A stretch of 64,000 nucleotides of DNA from Gordionus sp. m RMFG-2023 (lineage: Eukaryota > Nematomorpha > Gordioida > Chordodea > Parachordodidae), in NCBI RefSeq assembly GCF_954871325.1, contig NC_088775.1, forward strand, positions 46,105,561-46,169,560, in the 5' to 3' direction. Numbering within the stretch: position 1 is the stretch's first letter; each line of letters opens with the position of its first letter. A model generated the notes under the pieces. That model worked only from the letters and a program-made list of their open reading frames with translations, was not told the DNA's origin and did no database searches. Positions 41,791 through 55,213 of the stretch are shown one piece after another. Position numbers and translations under genes: made by a program.

Positions 41791-44700
41791 CATAAAAACT
41801 TTCAGGTTTTTCTTCGATGACTGATGTGTAAAGACATATGGTAAAATGAATTTCGGAGCTTAGAGATGACACCCCGGTCACCGACAGGCCTGGACAGCCG
41901 GGTGCTAAGGATACCTGTCCAATAAACAAGATGAAGGACACAAATGAAAATATGAATATGAAAGCTAGGGCGTTCCCTCCAAGCGACGCGCAGGGTGTAG
42001 ACCTCCATTCTGTGAAAAGTAAAGTAAAGGTCAAAGCAAAGAAGACAAGATTAGCAAGTTTGAATATTGGGACGCTTAAAGGTAAGACGAGAGAATTGGC
42101 ATCAATGTTGAACTGGCGAAAAGTTGATATAGCGTGCATACAAGAGACGAAATGGAAAGGGCAGAAGACTTTAATGATTGGAGATGGGTATAAATTGTAC
42201 TATAATGGAATTGTTAGCAATAGGAACGATGTCGGTATCATCCTCAGTCAAGATCTAACCTCCTCAGTAGTAGAAGTCAACAGGACCTCTGATAGACTAA
42301 TGAAGATAAAACTCTGCATTGGTCAAAAAATACTACACATCCTTTCAGTATATTCTCCTCAAACGGGTTGCAAGGAAGAAGAGAAAGATGACTTTAGAGC
42401 TATCCTTGATGAAGCTGTAATGAAAATCCCTAAGGATGACCTAGTCATAATTGGTAATGACTTAAATGCGCATGTGACGAAAGCAAGAGAAGCTACAAAA
42501 GGCATCATGGTGGTTTTGGATATGGAGAAAGAAATGATGAAGGAGAGCATGTACTGAAATTTGCGCAAGCCTTCGACCTTGCCTTAACCAACACCTACTA
42601 TAGGAAAAAAGACAGTTATCTAATAACATATGAAAGTGGTACAAGGAAAACACAGATAGATTACATTATCTCTCACAGAAGATTAAAAGATGTAATAGAC
42701 TGCAAAGTCATCCCAGGAGAAGATATCGTCGCGCAACACAAGCTACTAGTCATGGATTTACACATCTCAAATAAATCCACTCAAAACAAGATAAAACTGG
42801 AACTATGCATCAAATGGGGCAAATTAAAAGCAATGACAGATGCCTTTGCAATCAATTCAAACATTGAAACAATAGGTTCCTCACAAGTCAGTGAAAAAAT
42901 GTGGACAGACCTTTCATCCACATTAATAGACACTGCCAAATCGACACTAGGCTTGACAAGGGGAGGTAACAAATCATACAAAGAACTACGGTGGTAGAAT
43001 GAAGAGGCACAAACCACTATACTGGATAAAAAAGCCCTTTATAAAATATGGTACAAATCCAAAAACCCAGATAACAAGACAAGATACAAAAAATCCAAAA
43101 GATAAGCTACAAAGGCGGTAGCTAGGGACAAATCTATGGCATACAATGACATGTATGAAGAACTACATACCAAAGAAGGGTAAAATAAAATATACAGATT
43201 AGCCAAACAGCGATAAAAGAACTCTAGGGATATAAACGGAGCTCCGAAAGTAATCAAAAATAAAGATGGGAAATTGATAATAAAAAAGAAATAATGAATA
43301 GATGGAAGGAATATTTTCAGGAGCTTCTCAACTTTAAACCCCACATACTACAATTAGATGAACACTCCCCATGTCAAAACCTTGTACAACATATAAGAGT
43401 ACAAGAGATAATCATATGCCTCAAGCATATGAAAAACAACAAAGCTAGGGGACCAGATGATATTCCAATAGAAAGCCTTAAAGCACTAGGAGATGATGGA
43501 ATACATCTCCTCACAAATCTGTACAGTAAAATACTTGGAAATGAAGAGGTTCCCCAAAAATGGAGGCAGAGCTATCTAGTTCCTATCTTCAAAAATAAAG
43601 GGGATCCAAACAATTGTCAAAATTACAGGGGCATAAACTCTACGAAAAAATCTTAGGTAAAAGATTAAGAGGCATAATCGAATTAGGCGAGACTCAGTTT
43701 GGCTTTATGCCTGGAAGATCAACAACTGATGCTATCCACGCAATTAGGCAAATGAGTGAAAAATACAGGGAAAAGAACAAAAAGCTACACATGGTCTTTC
43801 TCGATCTAGAAAAGGCCTTCGATAGAATCCCAAGAAAACTTATCTGGTAGGCGCCACGCCACAAAAAGGTTCCCGAAAAATATATAAGAATAATACCGGA
43901 TATGTAAATGATGGTCCGTAGCACAACAGGTACTTCAGCAGGCTCCACAATAGCCGAAGGAGTTCATCAAGGATCGGCTCTCAACTTCTCTTCATTACAG
44001 TAATAGATGTATTAGCACAGTCTATACCTCAAACAATCCCATGGAATATGATATTTGCAGATGATATTGTGATACTTGCCGAATCCAAAGATGAAATGAA
44101 TAAATATCCTAGAAAAGCACGGACTAAAAGTAAGTAGAGAAAAGACGGAGTATATGGTGATAGGAGATGAAACAGAGTATTGATATAAATGAGTGGCAGA
44201 TATCGGCAATTGAAAGCTGCAAATATTTGGGCTCCACTATACAAACAAATGACACAATAGAGAAAGAGATAAAGAGTAAAATTAATCAAGGGTGGTTAAA
44301 ATGGAGATCTTTATCTGGAGTGCTATTTGACAAAAGAATCCCACACAAATTAAAGGGAAAAATTTACAGTTCTATAGTACAACCAACTATTCTATATAGT
44401 TCGGAAACATGTCCATACAAGGAATCAGGTGAGAGAAGTCTACAAACTATGGAGATGAGAATGCTGAGGATGATTGCTGGGGTAAAAAGAAAGGATAAAG
44501 TGCGCAGTACAAGAATACTAAATAGTTTAAAGGTAGTGTCCATTAAAACTAAGTTAATGGTAAAAAGACTTAGGTGGTATGGGCACACAATGAGAAGACC
44601 TATGAACTACATAGGAAATAAGGTTGAGAGTTTGGAAGTGATGGGCAAACGTAAAAGAGGAAGGCCAAGACTTCAATGGGGCCATAAAGTTAGAGCCAAT

Positions 44701-44815
44701 ATAAAGAAGTATAAATTAGATAAAAGAGATTGTATGAATAACATAAAGTCGAGAGAGATGATGAAGGAGCTTATCACCAGAAAAGGTGAAAGCTAAAAAG
44801 GAAAAAAAAACAAAT
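41711..44815 (+). mobile_element. CFDP2-like LINE, near full length, endonuclease plus reverse transcriptase
   Basis: One degraded ORF region on the plus strand. The endonuclease starts at about 42,045 (LASLNIGTLKGKTREL, IACIQETKWKG), then has KLYYNGIVSNRNDVGIILS, IVIGNDLNAHV-like residues at about 42,450 (IIGNDLNAHV), and QIDYIISHRRL with AQHKLLVMDL at about 42,655-42,755. Reverse transcriptase follows: KARGPDDIPIE, WRQSYLVPIFKNKGD and NYRGI at 43,440-43,630, then FGFMPGRSTTDAI and VFLDLEKAFD at 43,700-43,820, and IFADDIVILAES at about 44,050. The C-terminal part (44,167-44,796) has YLGSTI, RMLRMIAGVKRKDKVR, RLRWYGHTMRR and KRGRPRLQW. The catalytic D and DD are kept. Several frameshifts and stops divide it into pieces, so it is inactive. 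It ends in an A-rich tail just after 44,796. RTE-like; clade not assigned. Confidence 0.92.
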
Positions 44816-45574
44816 TTAAAAAAAATGTTTTTAAGCCATTTTTCCTTTCATGAAAGCAATTAAAGAAAAATTTAACCCAAAGTTAGGTACCTCACATTGC
44901 TCCATACATGTCGTCTTGCATATTTCGACAAAATTGGTAATTTAATTATGGTTTGATTGTTATATTTGTTTTAGTATAAAATAAATTTTTTCAAATTTTA
45001 TATGTAAATTTTTTTGTCTGTACAGTAAAATTAATATACTTTATAGTGCTTTTGTTAAATATAAGTTATAAATGAAGAAAAAATGAAATAAATATATAGT
45101 GAATTTATGTTAAATATGTAAATTGAGATAATTTGAAAGTTTCTCTTCTACCCTAGCTTCAATCTTCCAGTCGTGAGGCCACTCTTTCATTCATATCTCT
45201 CGCCGCCTTCATACCCTCAAGAATATCAAATAACTCATTAATCGGGAATCAGCTTTTGAACCCGATCCAGTATAGTTAAAGTTCTTACCACATGGAGCCT
45301 AGTAAAGAAAATTGAATTGCCTTTCAACTACAAAAGGGTAGAATTTTTCAATTGTTGATCGTTGTTGAATTTTTGTTTTCGAACCAACAACCAGAAGATC
45401 AGAATATTAAATTCGCTAATGTTTGGAGTAGTTAGGAATTAATAGAAGCAAGGCCTTTACCTCACTTCCGAACAAGTGAACATTTTTATCGGCATTTTAC
45501 TGATTGTAAAATCATTTTATCCCAACTGTTAAAAAGAGCATCACACGATACAATCCAAATTGAAAAACCGATAA
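44816..45574. other. no gene recognised; a GC-richer patch
   Basis: About 45,150-45,300 is less AT-rich and, on the minus strand, has short protein-like traces, but no family is recognised. It may be an old repeat. Confidence 0.35.
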
Positions 45575-46500
45575 TTCCCATTTTAAAAAGAAAGATTATT
45601 ATTTATTGAATTCTTGTAAATATTTTAATTTTGTCATTTTAATCATTCTGATTTTTTTTAGTTTTTTTCCATCTCTCTTCTAATTTGTCTTTTATTATTT
45701 TTTCATCTTTTAATTTTATTTCTAAATGTTGATATATCTTTTTCTAAATAATTTATTTATTTTCTTGTCATATCTTTTTTATTTCTCCATATGTAATTTT
45801 TAATCATTCTTTTCATTTTTTAATAAAAAAATATTTGATTTGAGACAAAGAAAATAGGAAATTAATAGAAATGAATTTTTCTCCTTATATTGTAATCTTT
45901 TTTACATAAAATTAAAATGAAAAGGAATGATTAAGAAATTAAAAGAGAAGAAATCAGTAAATGAAAAAAGAGGTAATAATAATGACAAAAAAAAATGAAG
46001 AAATAAAAAATTTATTTTTAAAAAAGGCAAAAAAGAAGAATAAAAAATGAAAAATGACAAAAATAGATTTAAAATGATATAAAATTAAAGGTAAATTAGT
46101 AAAAAATAGAACAAAAGAAATAAAATCAAAAATAAGTAAAACTAATGCCAAAGAAATGACATTTCAGAATGATTTGGAATGATAAAAATATAATTTTTTA
46201 TTTTAGATAAAAAGATATTACAAAATGTTTTCCTTTTTTGAATGTGAATTTTCCTTTTCTGATTACTCTCCTTTTCGTGTGAGACTTTTCCGTTTTTCTA
46301 TAGCACTTTTTCTTCTTTGATTAACATTTTTCCTTTTTTATCATATTTTTATCAAACCATTTTGGTGTCTTTCCTTTTATGATCAAACCTTTTTATTTCT
46401 TGTTCAGGAGTTTTCCTTATTTGATTTAACGATTTCCTTTTTTGATCGGATCTCTCATTTTGATGACTTTTTTGGGCCAAACATTTCCCCTTTTTGGGTT
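45575..46500. repeat. degenerate foldback copy of the GGAAAAG-arm family
   Basis: The left half is T-rich and the right half A-rich, pivoting at CTCCTTATATTGTAATCTTTT (45,880-45,901), a phrase also found in the arm at 30,740. The right edge (46,225-46,495) carries TTTTCCTTTTTTGAT-type units, the reverse complement of the GGAAAAG units of the 30.35-34.89 kb transposon. Ends are too decayed to set. Confidence 0.5.
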
Positions 46501-49500
46501 AGATTAATTATCAATAAATTCACCAAAACTAGGTATGATGTGTGCCTAATAGTTATCTATCAAGATAATCGTTTAAATTTAACAGATATCACAGATCAGC
46601 AATGTAACACTTATATTTTTCTGATTTTGATTCCAAGCTAAGGCACGATGCAGGATATAAATAAATATATATAGTAATTTCTCTGAGGTAAGGGGCTAAG
46701 ACTAAGGTTACCTATTAGGTTATTTTACAATATATTAGATATTGAGTTAGATTTTTAATTAATAAATATATTATATTTTTCTTAATCAATGGAACCAAGT
46801 ACGCAGTTAGGCCAGAGTTTCCTGCGGTGGCGTAAGGAGACTTATTTTAACAAGGCGGGTAGGCAAACATTTTTGAATTAAAAACGATATAAAAACTGAA
46901 ATGACAGTTTTTTGCACCCAAATCAAATATATTCTGGCGTCATTAATGCTCAATCTCAAATATACATTTTTATAAATAATATTTTGACAATAAATTATAG
47001 ATAAAGGAGAAGCGGAAAATAATAAATTATTTATTAAAGAATTAGTAAGAATTTTAAAACCTTAAAAATGTTTTAACAAGCCCAATCCCTGTTTTGTTTA
47101 TGCATAAGATTCCCTGTTGCCTTCATTTGAATCCATTTTTTTAAATTTAATTAATTTATAAATAATACCTTTTTAATGATCTCAGGTAGAGCAACATCTG
47201 ATTAGATTTGACATCTTAATGTCCAGTAGATCATGGAATAAATATTTAGATTACAAATTAATAGTCTTGCACGTCCAAAGTCCCTACATTAGGTTTCTAA
47301 AATCATATTAATAGAGTTGCGTGATAGGATCACATGTTGTGAGAAATTTGTTTTCATAGATTACATTCTATTCTACGAGAAAAAGCCATACTTGACACCT
47401 CATCAAAAAAAAAGGAAAAAATCTAGATTGGATAAATAATCATATTAATTTGACAATATAAAAATTACATTTATCATTATTTATTTTAAAAAAATTGAAT
47501 ATCATAGTTAAATATTTTTAGGAATATAAATATACCAACACGAAATCCCCCAAAATATCAAATATAAAATTGAGTCATTAAAAATAAGCATTACTATATG
47601 AAAGCAATAGGTGGTCAAAATATTTAGAGTTATGGCAAATTTAAGGGGCAAAAATATAAATGTGATATTTATCTTCAGAAATGAGAACGTCACGAGTCCT
47701 AGAGCTGATACTGAATATTTGCTTGAAAATTTACCTCATCAAAAGATATTAACAGAATATAAAATTATCCATATAACCTAAAATAAAGTAAATAAAAAAA
47801 ACTGCAATTTTTAGGCAAATAGCAAAAAAAATATGGGCCAACCTAAATAAGCTCCCCAAACACTGAGCAATAGTATAAATCAAAACCTGATTGTGAGGAT
47901 AATAATTTGTTTTGTCACACAAAGACAAATTTAACAACGAAGGAGAAGACGTGCTTAATTCCGAATTTTTATTTCAATATTTACAAAAGAAAGTTCTAAT
48001 TTTCAAAATTTATCCAGAATTTACTATTTAAGAAAAATGAAACATGGTTTATTCTTACTAAACAAATTAATTTTTTACATTAGATAAATTATATTGACCA
48101 AAAATTCCTGTCCATTTAATACTGACATTTTATCATTTATACTGATATTTTATCATTTATACTGATAATTAAAAAAATAATACTGATCAAAAAATATAAA
48201 AAAATAAATACTATAAATACTGATCAAAAAATATAAAAAAATAAATACTATTAGCTTTATATGTATAAATAATATGTTTAAAAATCTATACCTGTATCTT
48301 GGCAAGTTATCTTTTTGAATATTAGGGGACTCTTTGTTTCAAGTGACTTTGATTCCCAGTAAGCGAAATAGCTAGCATTTGTAGGTATACATACTAAACT
48401 AACCTAATAGCAATAATAGACAAAATGATTTTAATAATCTTGATTCCATATTCATTTATTTATATAAACAAGTTAAAGTAAATTTTAAACATAATTCAAC
48501 TATTTTACAACTTTGATTATGCAATAAATGTGTACTAAAATGGTCGCTGCATTCAATATCAAAATTACTCTAAAATAAGTGGTTAATGTTTCCTATTATA
48601 GTAATGTTAAAAGAAAATAATTCAACAGCATTATATCCTGGTTTGGCGACTTTATTTTAAATTTTCTTAACAAAAATTGATAAAAATAAATATTTTATAT
48701 AGATCTCCAGGCAGTTTTTGAGTTTGTAACTATAATTGTAACAGTTTAATTTTAGTTAGAATATATCACAAGTGACTATTGTAATAATTTTCAAGATTTT
48801 TTAAAAAAAATTTAAATAAAAATTGATAAAAATAAATGTTTCAAACAAGATTTTTCAGTGCCTTGGCAAATATTATAGTAATAAAGAAACATGCCAATTC
48901 TCGTAGTAATCTAACAACTTTAATAATATAATTTGATTAATATAATAGCTAGCCTTTAGATGAGGAAATTTGGGAATTCGACAAAAAAGCGATTTTAGGC
49001 AAATATATAAATCTTAAGTGTAAAGGAATGACCAAGTACTATTCTCTTTTTAGTAAGGAATTAAATTTAGCATAATATTCAATCTTTTAAAAATACTCTA
49101 CCTAAGTTAAATAAATTTCTATTCTTCTCTTTTAAAAAATATATAATAATTTGCAATGAATTGAATTTAAATTTGCATATTAAGAATTTTATAATTGCTA
49201 AATAATCCTTGCAATATAAGAGCAAAATAGATAAGCACATTTCATTGTGGTCAGAAAAGATTCGGAGGATTAAAACAATATTTTATAACCCAGGCTATCG
49301 ACAATATATTATTATAATGAATATCTTCTCATATTTAAATTATTAGAAAGTTTGCTTTGATGAAGAATACTAATAAATTTAAATACCTCTATTAGAGGCC
49401 TGAAATGAGAAAAATTTTAAAGCCCCAGGTCTTCGGGCTTAAGTTTTCGCCAAACATACTCCGTTCAAATTTGTACCCAGCACGTTTTGGATTCCATTTT

Positions 49501-50649
49501 TATTAAAGTTGCCAGGCCCGGGTTTTTTTAAATTCAGAAATATATCCAATGAAAAAATAACCAATGATGAAGAGAATTTGTATATGTCATAGGGATTTAG
49601 CAAATCATTTAATGCGTTCATTTTTTAATTTTGAGAATCCTGAATTTGCGAAATCGTATTCCAATGTGTATATAATGCCTATTCTTAAGATTTTAGAGAA
49701 TTATATTAAAAATTACTGGATATATTCATAAGTAGTTTAAAGGTTTACAGCAAAATTGTCTAATATTCACAAGAAAAGTGCTACAATTTCTATAATATTA
49801 GGTTTTTCAAAATTTAAAAACAGGCGCAATTTAAGTTTTAAAGATTTGCTAAACCCCTAAGTTAAATAGAATTATATCCCCTTTTATAATTTCTAATTAT
49901 CATTTATTTTTATTAAGAACCTTCTATTTTATTTTTTTTATATCCTTTTAAAGACCCGGTTGGCTCGATTTAAAAAATTATTTTAAGTATCCCCAGATCT
50001 ACTGGGTTTATCAAATTTATTCAGACCTGACTCAGGGCCAAATTTGTGGATTCAATTTAGGTGGCAAATTCCATACCCTCTTTATTACTGATTTTATTGA
50101 CTCCAAAAAAAAACTACTAAATCATTAGAAGGCATTTTTGGTATGATAGTAAGTATATTTGAGCTTAGGATTTCTTATAAAATTAATTAAATTTTCTATT
50201 TTGATATTCCCAATTTAATTTAAATGCAGGATGAATAATAGCAGCAGTAATATTATAATCATTATAAGCTCTTGAAAATATGCATTAAAGTAATTTAAAA
50301 ATATATAACTTATTTTTATCAAATTATAAGTATTTTATTAATTGCAAGTATAAGAGAATCTCAAGAGGTTAGCTAAATTCCAAATCTGAAGAATCATTTA
50401 TTTTAAAATGAGTCTACAAATAGTTGGAGTTAAAAAATCAATATCCATATAAAATTCACCTTCAAGGATCTTAAAGGCTTTTGCCAAAGGCTCCATAACT
50501 TTATTTTTATTATTTCAAAGAATTAACGAATATATTGATATTTACATAAATATTTTGGGCATATTTTTTATTCCTCAATGACTGACACTTTTGAAATGAG
50601 CGTTGGGATATAATTTTAAAGTTTAAATTTTCTAAAGACCACATCAACT
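46501..50649. other. long AT-rich stretch, no gene recognised
   Basis: Only short frames occur. Two hydrophobic minus-strand frames (47,508-47,693 and 47,749-47,937) and one at 49,439-49,621 have no motif. Tandem repeats lie at about 48,118-48,250: ~19-bp units with TACTGATATTTTATCATTTA, then two ~37-bp units starting TACTGATCAAAAAATATAAA. I see nothing else that I can support in this 4 kb. Confidence 0.45.
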
Positions 50650-51065
50650 ATGGAAGCTAATGCTGTGGTAGAAATTCATAACTTTCTACTATGTTTCAGG
50701 ATATCATTGAAATCCACACCTTGAAAATTCTTCATCCATTTCAGAACATTCTAAAAAGTAAAAAGAGGGTTGTATATAATTTAAAAGTAATTTAGATTTA
50801 TTTCTAAGCCCTAGCAAAGTTTGTACTATTGTCAGTAAATAGGTTTTATTACCTTATTTTGGATTTTAAAACTTCTATGTATATTAATTATAATCTTGGC
50901 TAATACATAGAAGGTGTACTTAACTTCAAAATCTTTTAAGGCAACTGCTGCAGACTTTATTAGCAATAAATTTGAGTCGATTCAATGAGCAATTACGTCC
51001 AAGAAAGTTGTTTCAGTAAGATTGACCTCTTTTAGAAGAGAAAAATATTTACTGCAGTATAAAAA
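50650..51065 (-). pseudogene. possible hAT transposase fragment, catalytic-region part
   Basis: On the minus strand from about 51,020 the frame gives EVNLTETTFLDVIAH, a stop, then IDSNLLLIKSAAVALKDFEV and YVLAKIIINIHRSFKIQNK. Families of hAT have at this place F-L-x-V-T-A-H-[WF]-I-D-x-N-[WF]-x-L..., then a helix with NIA..L...L..Y.I..K. A following DNSTNFA recalls the next T-x-DNA-x-N block. Further along, after a TTTACTTTTTAG acceptor-like site, NVLKWMKNFQGVDFNDIL lies in frame at about 50,690-50,740. Heavily broken. Assignment rests on weak motifs. Confidence 0.4.
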
Positions 51066-52147
51066 TAAAAATTTTATTTTATCCAATTAAGTATCTTCTA
51101 CATCTGATAACAACACTATATCGTCTTCCTTGTTTTAATATTTGAAGAAGAGAATAAAAAAGTAAAATATAATTAACAATTCAGCTCAATAAATAGTTTC
51201 ATAAATTTAAATAAATATATGTTATTATTTTTATTGTATTCATTCAACAAAATCCATTTAATATTAAGATTATTTTTTAGAATTAATGAAATAAAAAAGG
51301 AGTGGATGCTCTCATTTTTGAAATATAGCCGCACTCCAGGTTTTTTGAAAAAATATATATAAAATCTTGATTTCATAGATTTTTCGAGAGTTTTTAAGAC
51401 TTAAGTTTTTTCCCACATTTTTTTTCCCTAAGGATATTTTATCCATATTTATCGTAATATTTTTTTTCGGCAGTTTTTTTTTCCATATGCTTTTTTCCCA
51501 TACCAAAGAAACCATATATAATTGTTTGCTCAAAATCTACTCTTAAGACAAAAAAATTTTACGGTGTGTTAAATCAACTTACCACATGGATATATTGTTC
51601 CAACATAAAAAATCAAAGTTTTTTATAATGTAATGTATAAAAAAGTATTTATATTAAATATTTTAAATAGCATATACTTATATTTTAGTAAATCAGAATA
51701 TGTTTTATTTATTCAGATGGGATTAATATTATGGTATTTATTCAGGTTCGGAAAAAAGGTCCTAATCTCGGTCTCCTCTACATGTTTAAGTAAATGAGTG
51801 GCTAAGTATAAAAAAAGTGATATGAACTTAGTTATGTCAAAGGAAATCATGTATCAATATTTTACATCTTGTGGAAAGAAGAGGATGATGTTTATAAAAA
51901 TAGTTAATAAATTTTTCTAATCATTAAAACTAAAAATCGCAATATTTTATCATTTTGGTACATTTTCTCTACTTTTTTTTATTTCGGTCATGGATATACT
52001 ATTGTGCCTGCTAAAAAGTTAATAAATAAAGAAGAAAAAGAGCATATTTATATTCCATCAGCAAAAGATATAAAATGAGTTAAAATTAGCGTATCCTATA
52101 AAAATAAATAATTTTAAAAAAGAACCAATTTTATTCATGATATATAT
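51066..52147. other. AT-rich stretch, no gene recognised
   Basis: A run of TTTTTTCCCAT-like words lies at about 51,405-51,500. Minus-strand frames across it (51,173-51,533) are Lys/Ile/Asn-rich and show no motif. Confidence 0.35.
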
Positions 52148-52714
52148 GTCGTATTGGGATATGGAATCATGTGGGATTCGCAATCCCAACGTGGGGATTC
52201 AAGATCTTGAATTCCCACGTTTTATTCGGGATCTTTTTTTTAAATATTTTTTTTAAAAATATTTAAAAAATATTCCGAATCCCCATGAAAAAATAAATAA
52301 ATAATATAATTACCTTTTCTTCTCTTTTTATGCGGCTGGCACCATATAATTAAAAGGCCAAAATAAGGGATTTAAAAAGAGAATTTAAAAAAAAGTAAAT
52401 AGTATAAAATTAAGGCATATAATAAATGAAAAGGGATGAGGTTAAGACATTTTTTGTTTTAAAAAATATTAAAATATATTACTTTTTCTTCTCTTTTTTT
52501 GCGGCTAGCACCATATAATTAAAAGGCCAAAATAAGGGAATTAAAAAGAGAATTAAAAAAAAAGTAAATTGTATAAAATTAAGGCATATAATGAATGAAA
52601 AGGGATGAGATTAAGACTTTTTTGTTTTAAAAAATATTAAAAAATATATTTAAAAAAAATCCGAATCATTGCAACAATTATTCAATGCAATATGACATTT
52701 CGTTGAACATCTAA

Positions 52715-53270
52715 GCAGGGACCCGAACCGTTATTTATAACGGTTCAGTTTGGTTACGGTTCAGTATGTAAAAAAATATAATGATTACGTTTTGGTTACG
52801 GTTCTTGAGAAGAAATTTATAAAGGTTCGGTTCAGCTAATTATAAATTCATTACGGTTAGAAATTTTTTTTTTATTGAAGCAACACCATATTTTTATTAT
52901 AAGCTTCTATGAATTATATATAAAAAATATATATAAGATTCTATATAACTAATTTTTAAATATATTATTTGAACTTATAAGATATATTTTCAAGTATAAA
53001 TGGATTCCTTTTTGTTCGTTGTGACGATAACACAAATTTTAGCCCCGAAAAAGCCCTTTCTACAGAAACTTGTGTTGCGGGAACCGCCAGTACTATAAGA
53101 ACACGTTTATATATTTGGATATTCAAATTATTTCCATTTCTAAAATATAAAAACTGAAACGGTTTAACCGTTTTTTATAAAGGTTCTTTTTACTCCTTCA
53201 AAAAATAATTATATCGGTTCGGTTATGGTTTAGATATTTATAACAAAAATTTTTTTTTAAAAAAATATTT
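52715..53270 (-). pseudogene. hAT transposase 3' end, type 1, inside composite A
   Basis: On the minus strand at about 53,000-53,110 the frame reads LIVLAVPATQVSVERAFSGL followed by KFVLSSQRTKRNPFIL. This is a clear hATC dimerisation motif (VPAT..SVERAFS.LK.ILS.QRT). The plus-strand sequence CAGGGACCCGAACCGTTATT at 52,715 looks like the terminal inverted repeat of this hAT, repeated inside as GGTTACGGTTC words. Only the last ~0.5 kb of the element is present. The same piece recurs at about 61,730-62,200. Confidence 0.75.
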
Positions 53271-53712
53271 AAGGGGATTCAGAATCTTTTTTTAAAAAAA
53301 CAATTAAATTATATTTTTTGCCCTGGCTGGCACCAGAAAATTTTATTTTTTAGAGATATTTAATATGTATTACTTTTATGCTTTAAATCATTAAATACTC
53401 GAAAAAATGGTTTTAATATAAATTAAAGAATTTATTGGAGAAAAGGAAAGCGGGGAAGGGGGGGGGAGGGTATATATAAAAATAAACAATATTTAAAAAA
53501 TATTTAAAAAAATATTCGATCTATAAACATCTGTTATTAGCATAGCAATGTAAATATTAATATTAATAATATTGTAAAAATGTATATTATTTTATATATG
53601 TAAATTAGAAATAATAAGCATATATAAAAATAGACGAAAAGAAAATAATAATACATATTTCAATAAATGTAAAAAATAAATATTATTTTTAAAATTAATA
53701 ATTTAGACAAAT

Positions 53713-54200
53713 TAGAGGAAGAGAAAGCGAAAAGCGGGCCTAATTTTTTATTAACAGCCCTCCCGCTCACGGTGGCATTAAAAACATTCACGCTTACCAC
53801 TAAAAAATTTTTGACCCGACGCGCCAGCTCACGAAAGGCAATATTTTAATTCACGCCTGAAAATTTACGGTGTTTTTATATTTTCAAAACTTTAATGCTA
53901 TAATTTTTTACACTTTATTGAATTTATTCTATTTATTTCTTTAATACCATAATCCAAAAAATAAATACATAATATAAATCCAAATTTTTACTTAGAAAAA
54001 GAAGAATGTCTATTTTTTTATTTCAATTGTGTACGCCTTTCCTCTAATAGGTGATTGGCTACAGAAAATAACCTTTCACTAGAAGCCAAATTTGCCAGGG
54101 CTGACAAAATTTTACTCTATAATTTTCTCAAAAAAAGAAATAAATTTTCCTGCTTCCAAAACTTCAAAATATTGCCATTATTATTTGTTTTATTTTTTAA
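53713..54200 (-). pseudogene. hAT transposase 3' end, type 2, inside composite A
   Basis: On the minus strand at 54,025-54,110 the frame gives SALANLASSERLFSVANHLL and EERRTQLK before a stop. This is the hATC motif (ASSERLFS.A...EERR..L), different from the type 1 copy 1 kb away. The 3' flank ends at TAGAGGAAGAGAAAGCG (53,713), resembling the TAGAGGTAGGCGCTGCC end at 63,460. Similarity to the 62.6 kb copy stops near 54,195, so the upstream coding part has been removed here. Confidence 0.75.
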
Positions 54201-55213
54201 AATTTTATTTTGATAATATTGATATTGGTATAATTTTTAAAAAAAATGATAAAACACTAAAATATTAAAACAACTGTAGAAAAATATGTATAAATATATA
54301 AAATTAATAAATAAAAATATATATTAATAGTATCGAAGGCTCTAAAAAGTGCTTAATTTAATAATGAAAATATACCTAAAACACAAGTATAATTGTGTTT
54401 AAAAATTTCCAATTGAAGTTTTTGTTTAAGAAATAAGGAATCGCGATTTTCGTTTGTTAAGCTAAAAAATTTTCGTTATAAAGTTTTTTAAAAAAATATA
54501 TGTAGACTGTGAAATATTGCCCTTAGTTGAAATGACTTTTTGCATTGAATAATTGTTGCAATAATTCGGATTTTTTATAAATATATTTTTTAAAACAAAA
54601 AAGTCTTAATCTCATCCCTTTTCATTCATTATATATGCCTTAATTTTATACTATTTACATTTTTTTAAATTCTCTTTTTAAATCCCTTATTTTGGCCTTT
54701 TAATTATATGGTGCCTGCCAGCTGAAAAAAAAGAGAAGAAAAAGTAATATATTTTAATATTTTTTAAAACAAAAATGTCTTAACCTCATCCCTTTTCATT
54801 TATATATGCCTTAATTTTATACTATTTACTTTTTTTAAATTTTCTTTTTAAATCCCTTATTTTGGCCTTTCAATTATATGATGCCAGCCGAAAAAAAAGA
54901 GAAGAAAAAGTAATATATTTTAATATTTTTTAAAACAAAAATGTCTTAACCTCATCCCTTTTCATTTATTATATGCCTTAATTTTATACTATTTACTTTT
55001 TTTTTAAATTCTCTTTTTAAATCCCTTATTTTGGCCTTTTAATTATATGGTGCCAGCCGCATAAAAAGAGAAGAAAAAGTAATTATCATATTTATTTATT
55101 TTTCATGGGGATTCGGAATATTTTTTAAAATTTTTAAAAAAAATATTTAAAAAAAAATCCCGAATAAAACGTGGGGATTCCGAATCCCACATGATTCCAT
55201 ATCCCAATACGAC

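Larger units (their letters stand above)
52148..55213. mobile_element. 3.07-kb inverted-repeat element carrying nested hAT pieces (composite A)
   Basis: The left end GTCGTATTGGGATATGGAATC (52,148) is mirrored by GATTCCATATCCCAATACGAC ending at 55,213. Inside each end is the phrase ...GGGATTC...CACGTTTTATTCGGGAT. Then come tandem ~165-175 bp units (about two on the left, three on the right) with GCGGCTGGCACCATATAATT, AAGGCCAAAATAAGGG and GGCATATAATGAATGAAAAG. The inverted similarity continues inward to TCCGAATCATTGCAACAATT (52,667) versus its complement at 54,555. Between lie the 3' ends of two different hAT transposases (52,970-53,130 and 53,990-54,200). No transposase of the outer element was recognised. 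A relative is at 61,311-63,460. Confidence 0.8.

Noticed and set aside
45150-45300. Possible old coding exon or SINE in a GC-richer patch
   Set aside because: No frame longer than a few dozen codons, no Pol III boxes and no second copy in the window.
47508-47937. Two hydrophobic minus-strand frames as a small membrane protein gene
   Set aside because: Hydrophobic codons (TTT, ATA, ATT) arise freely in AT-rich DNA; no splice sites, motif or codon shift supports them.
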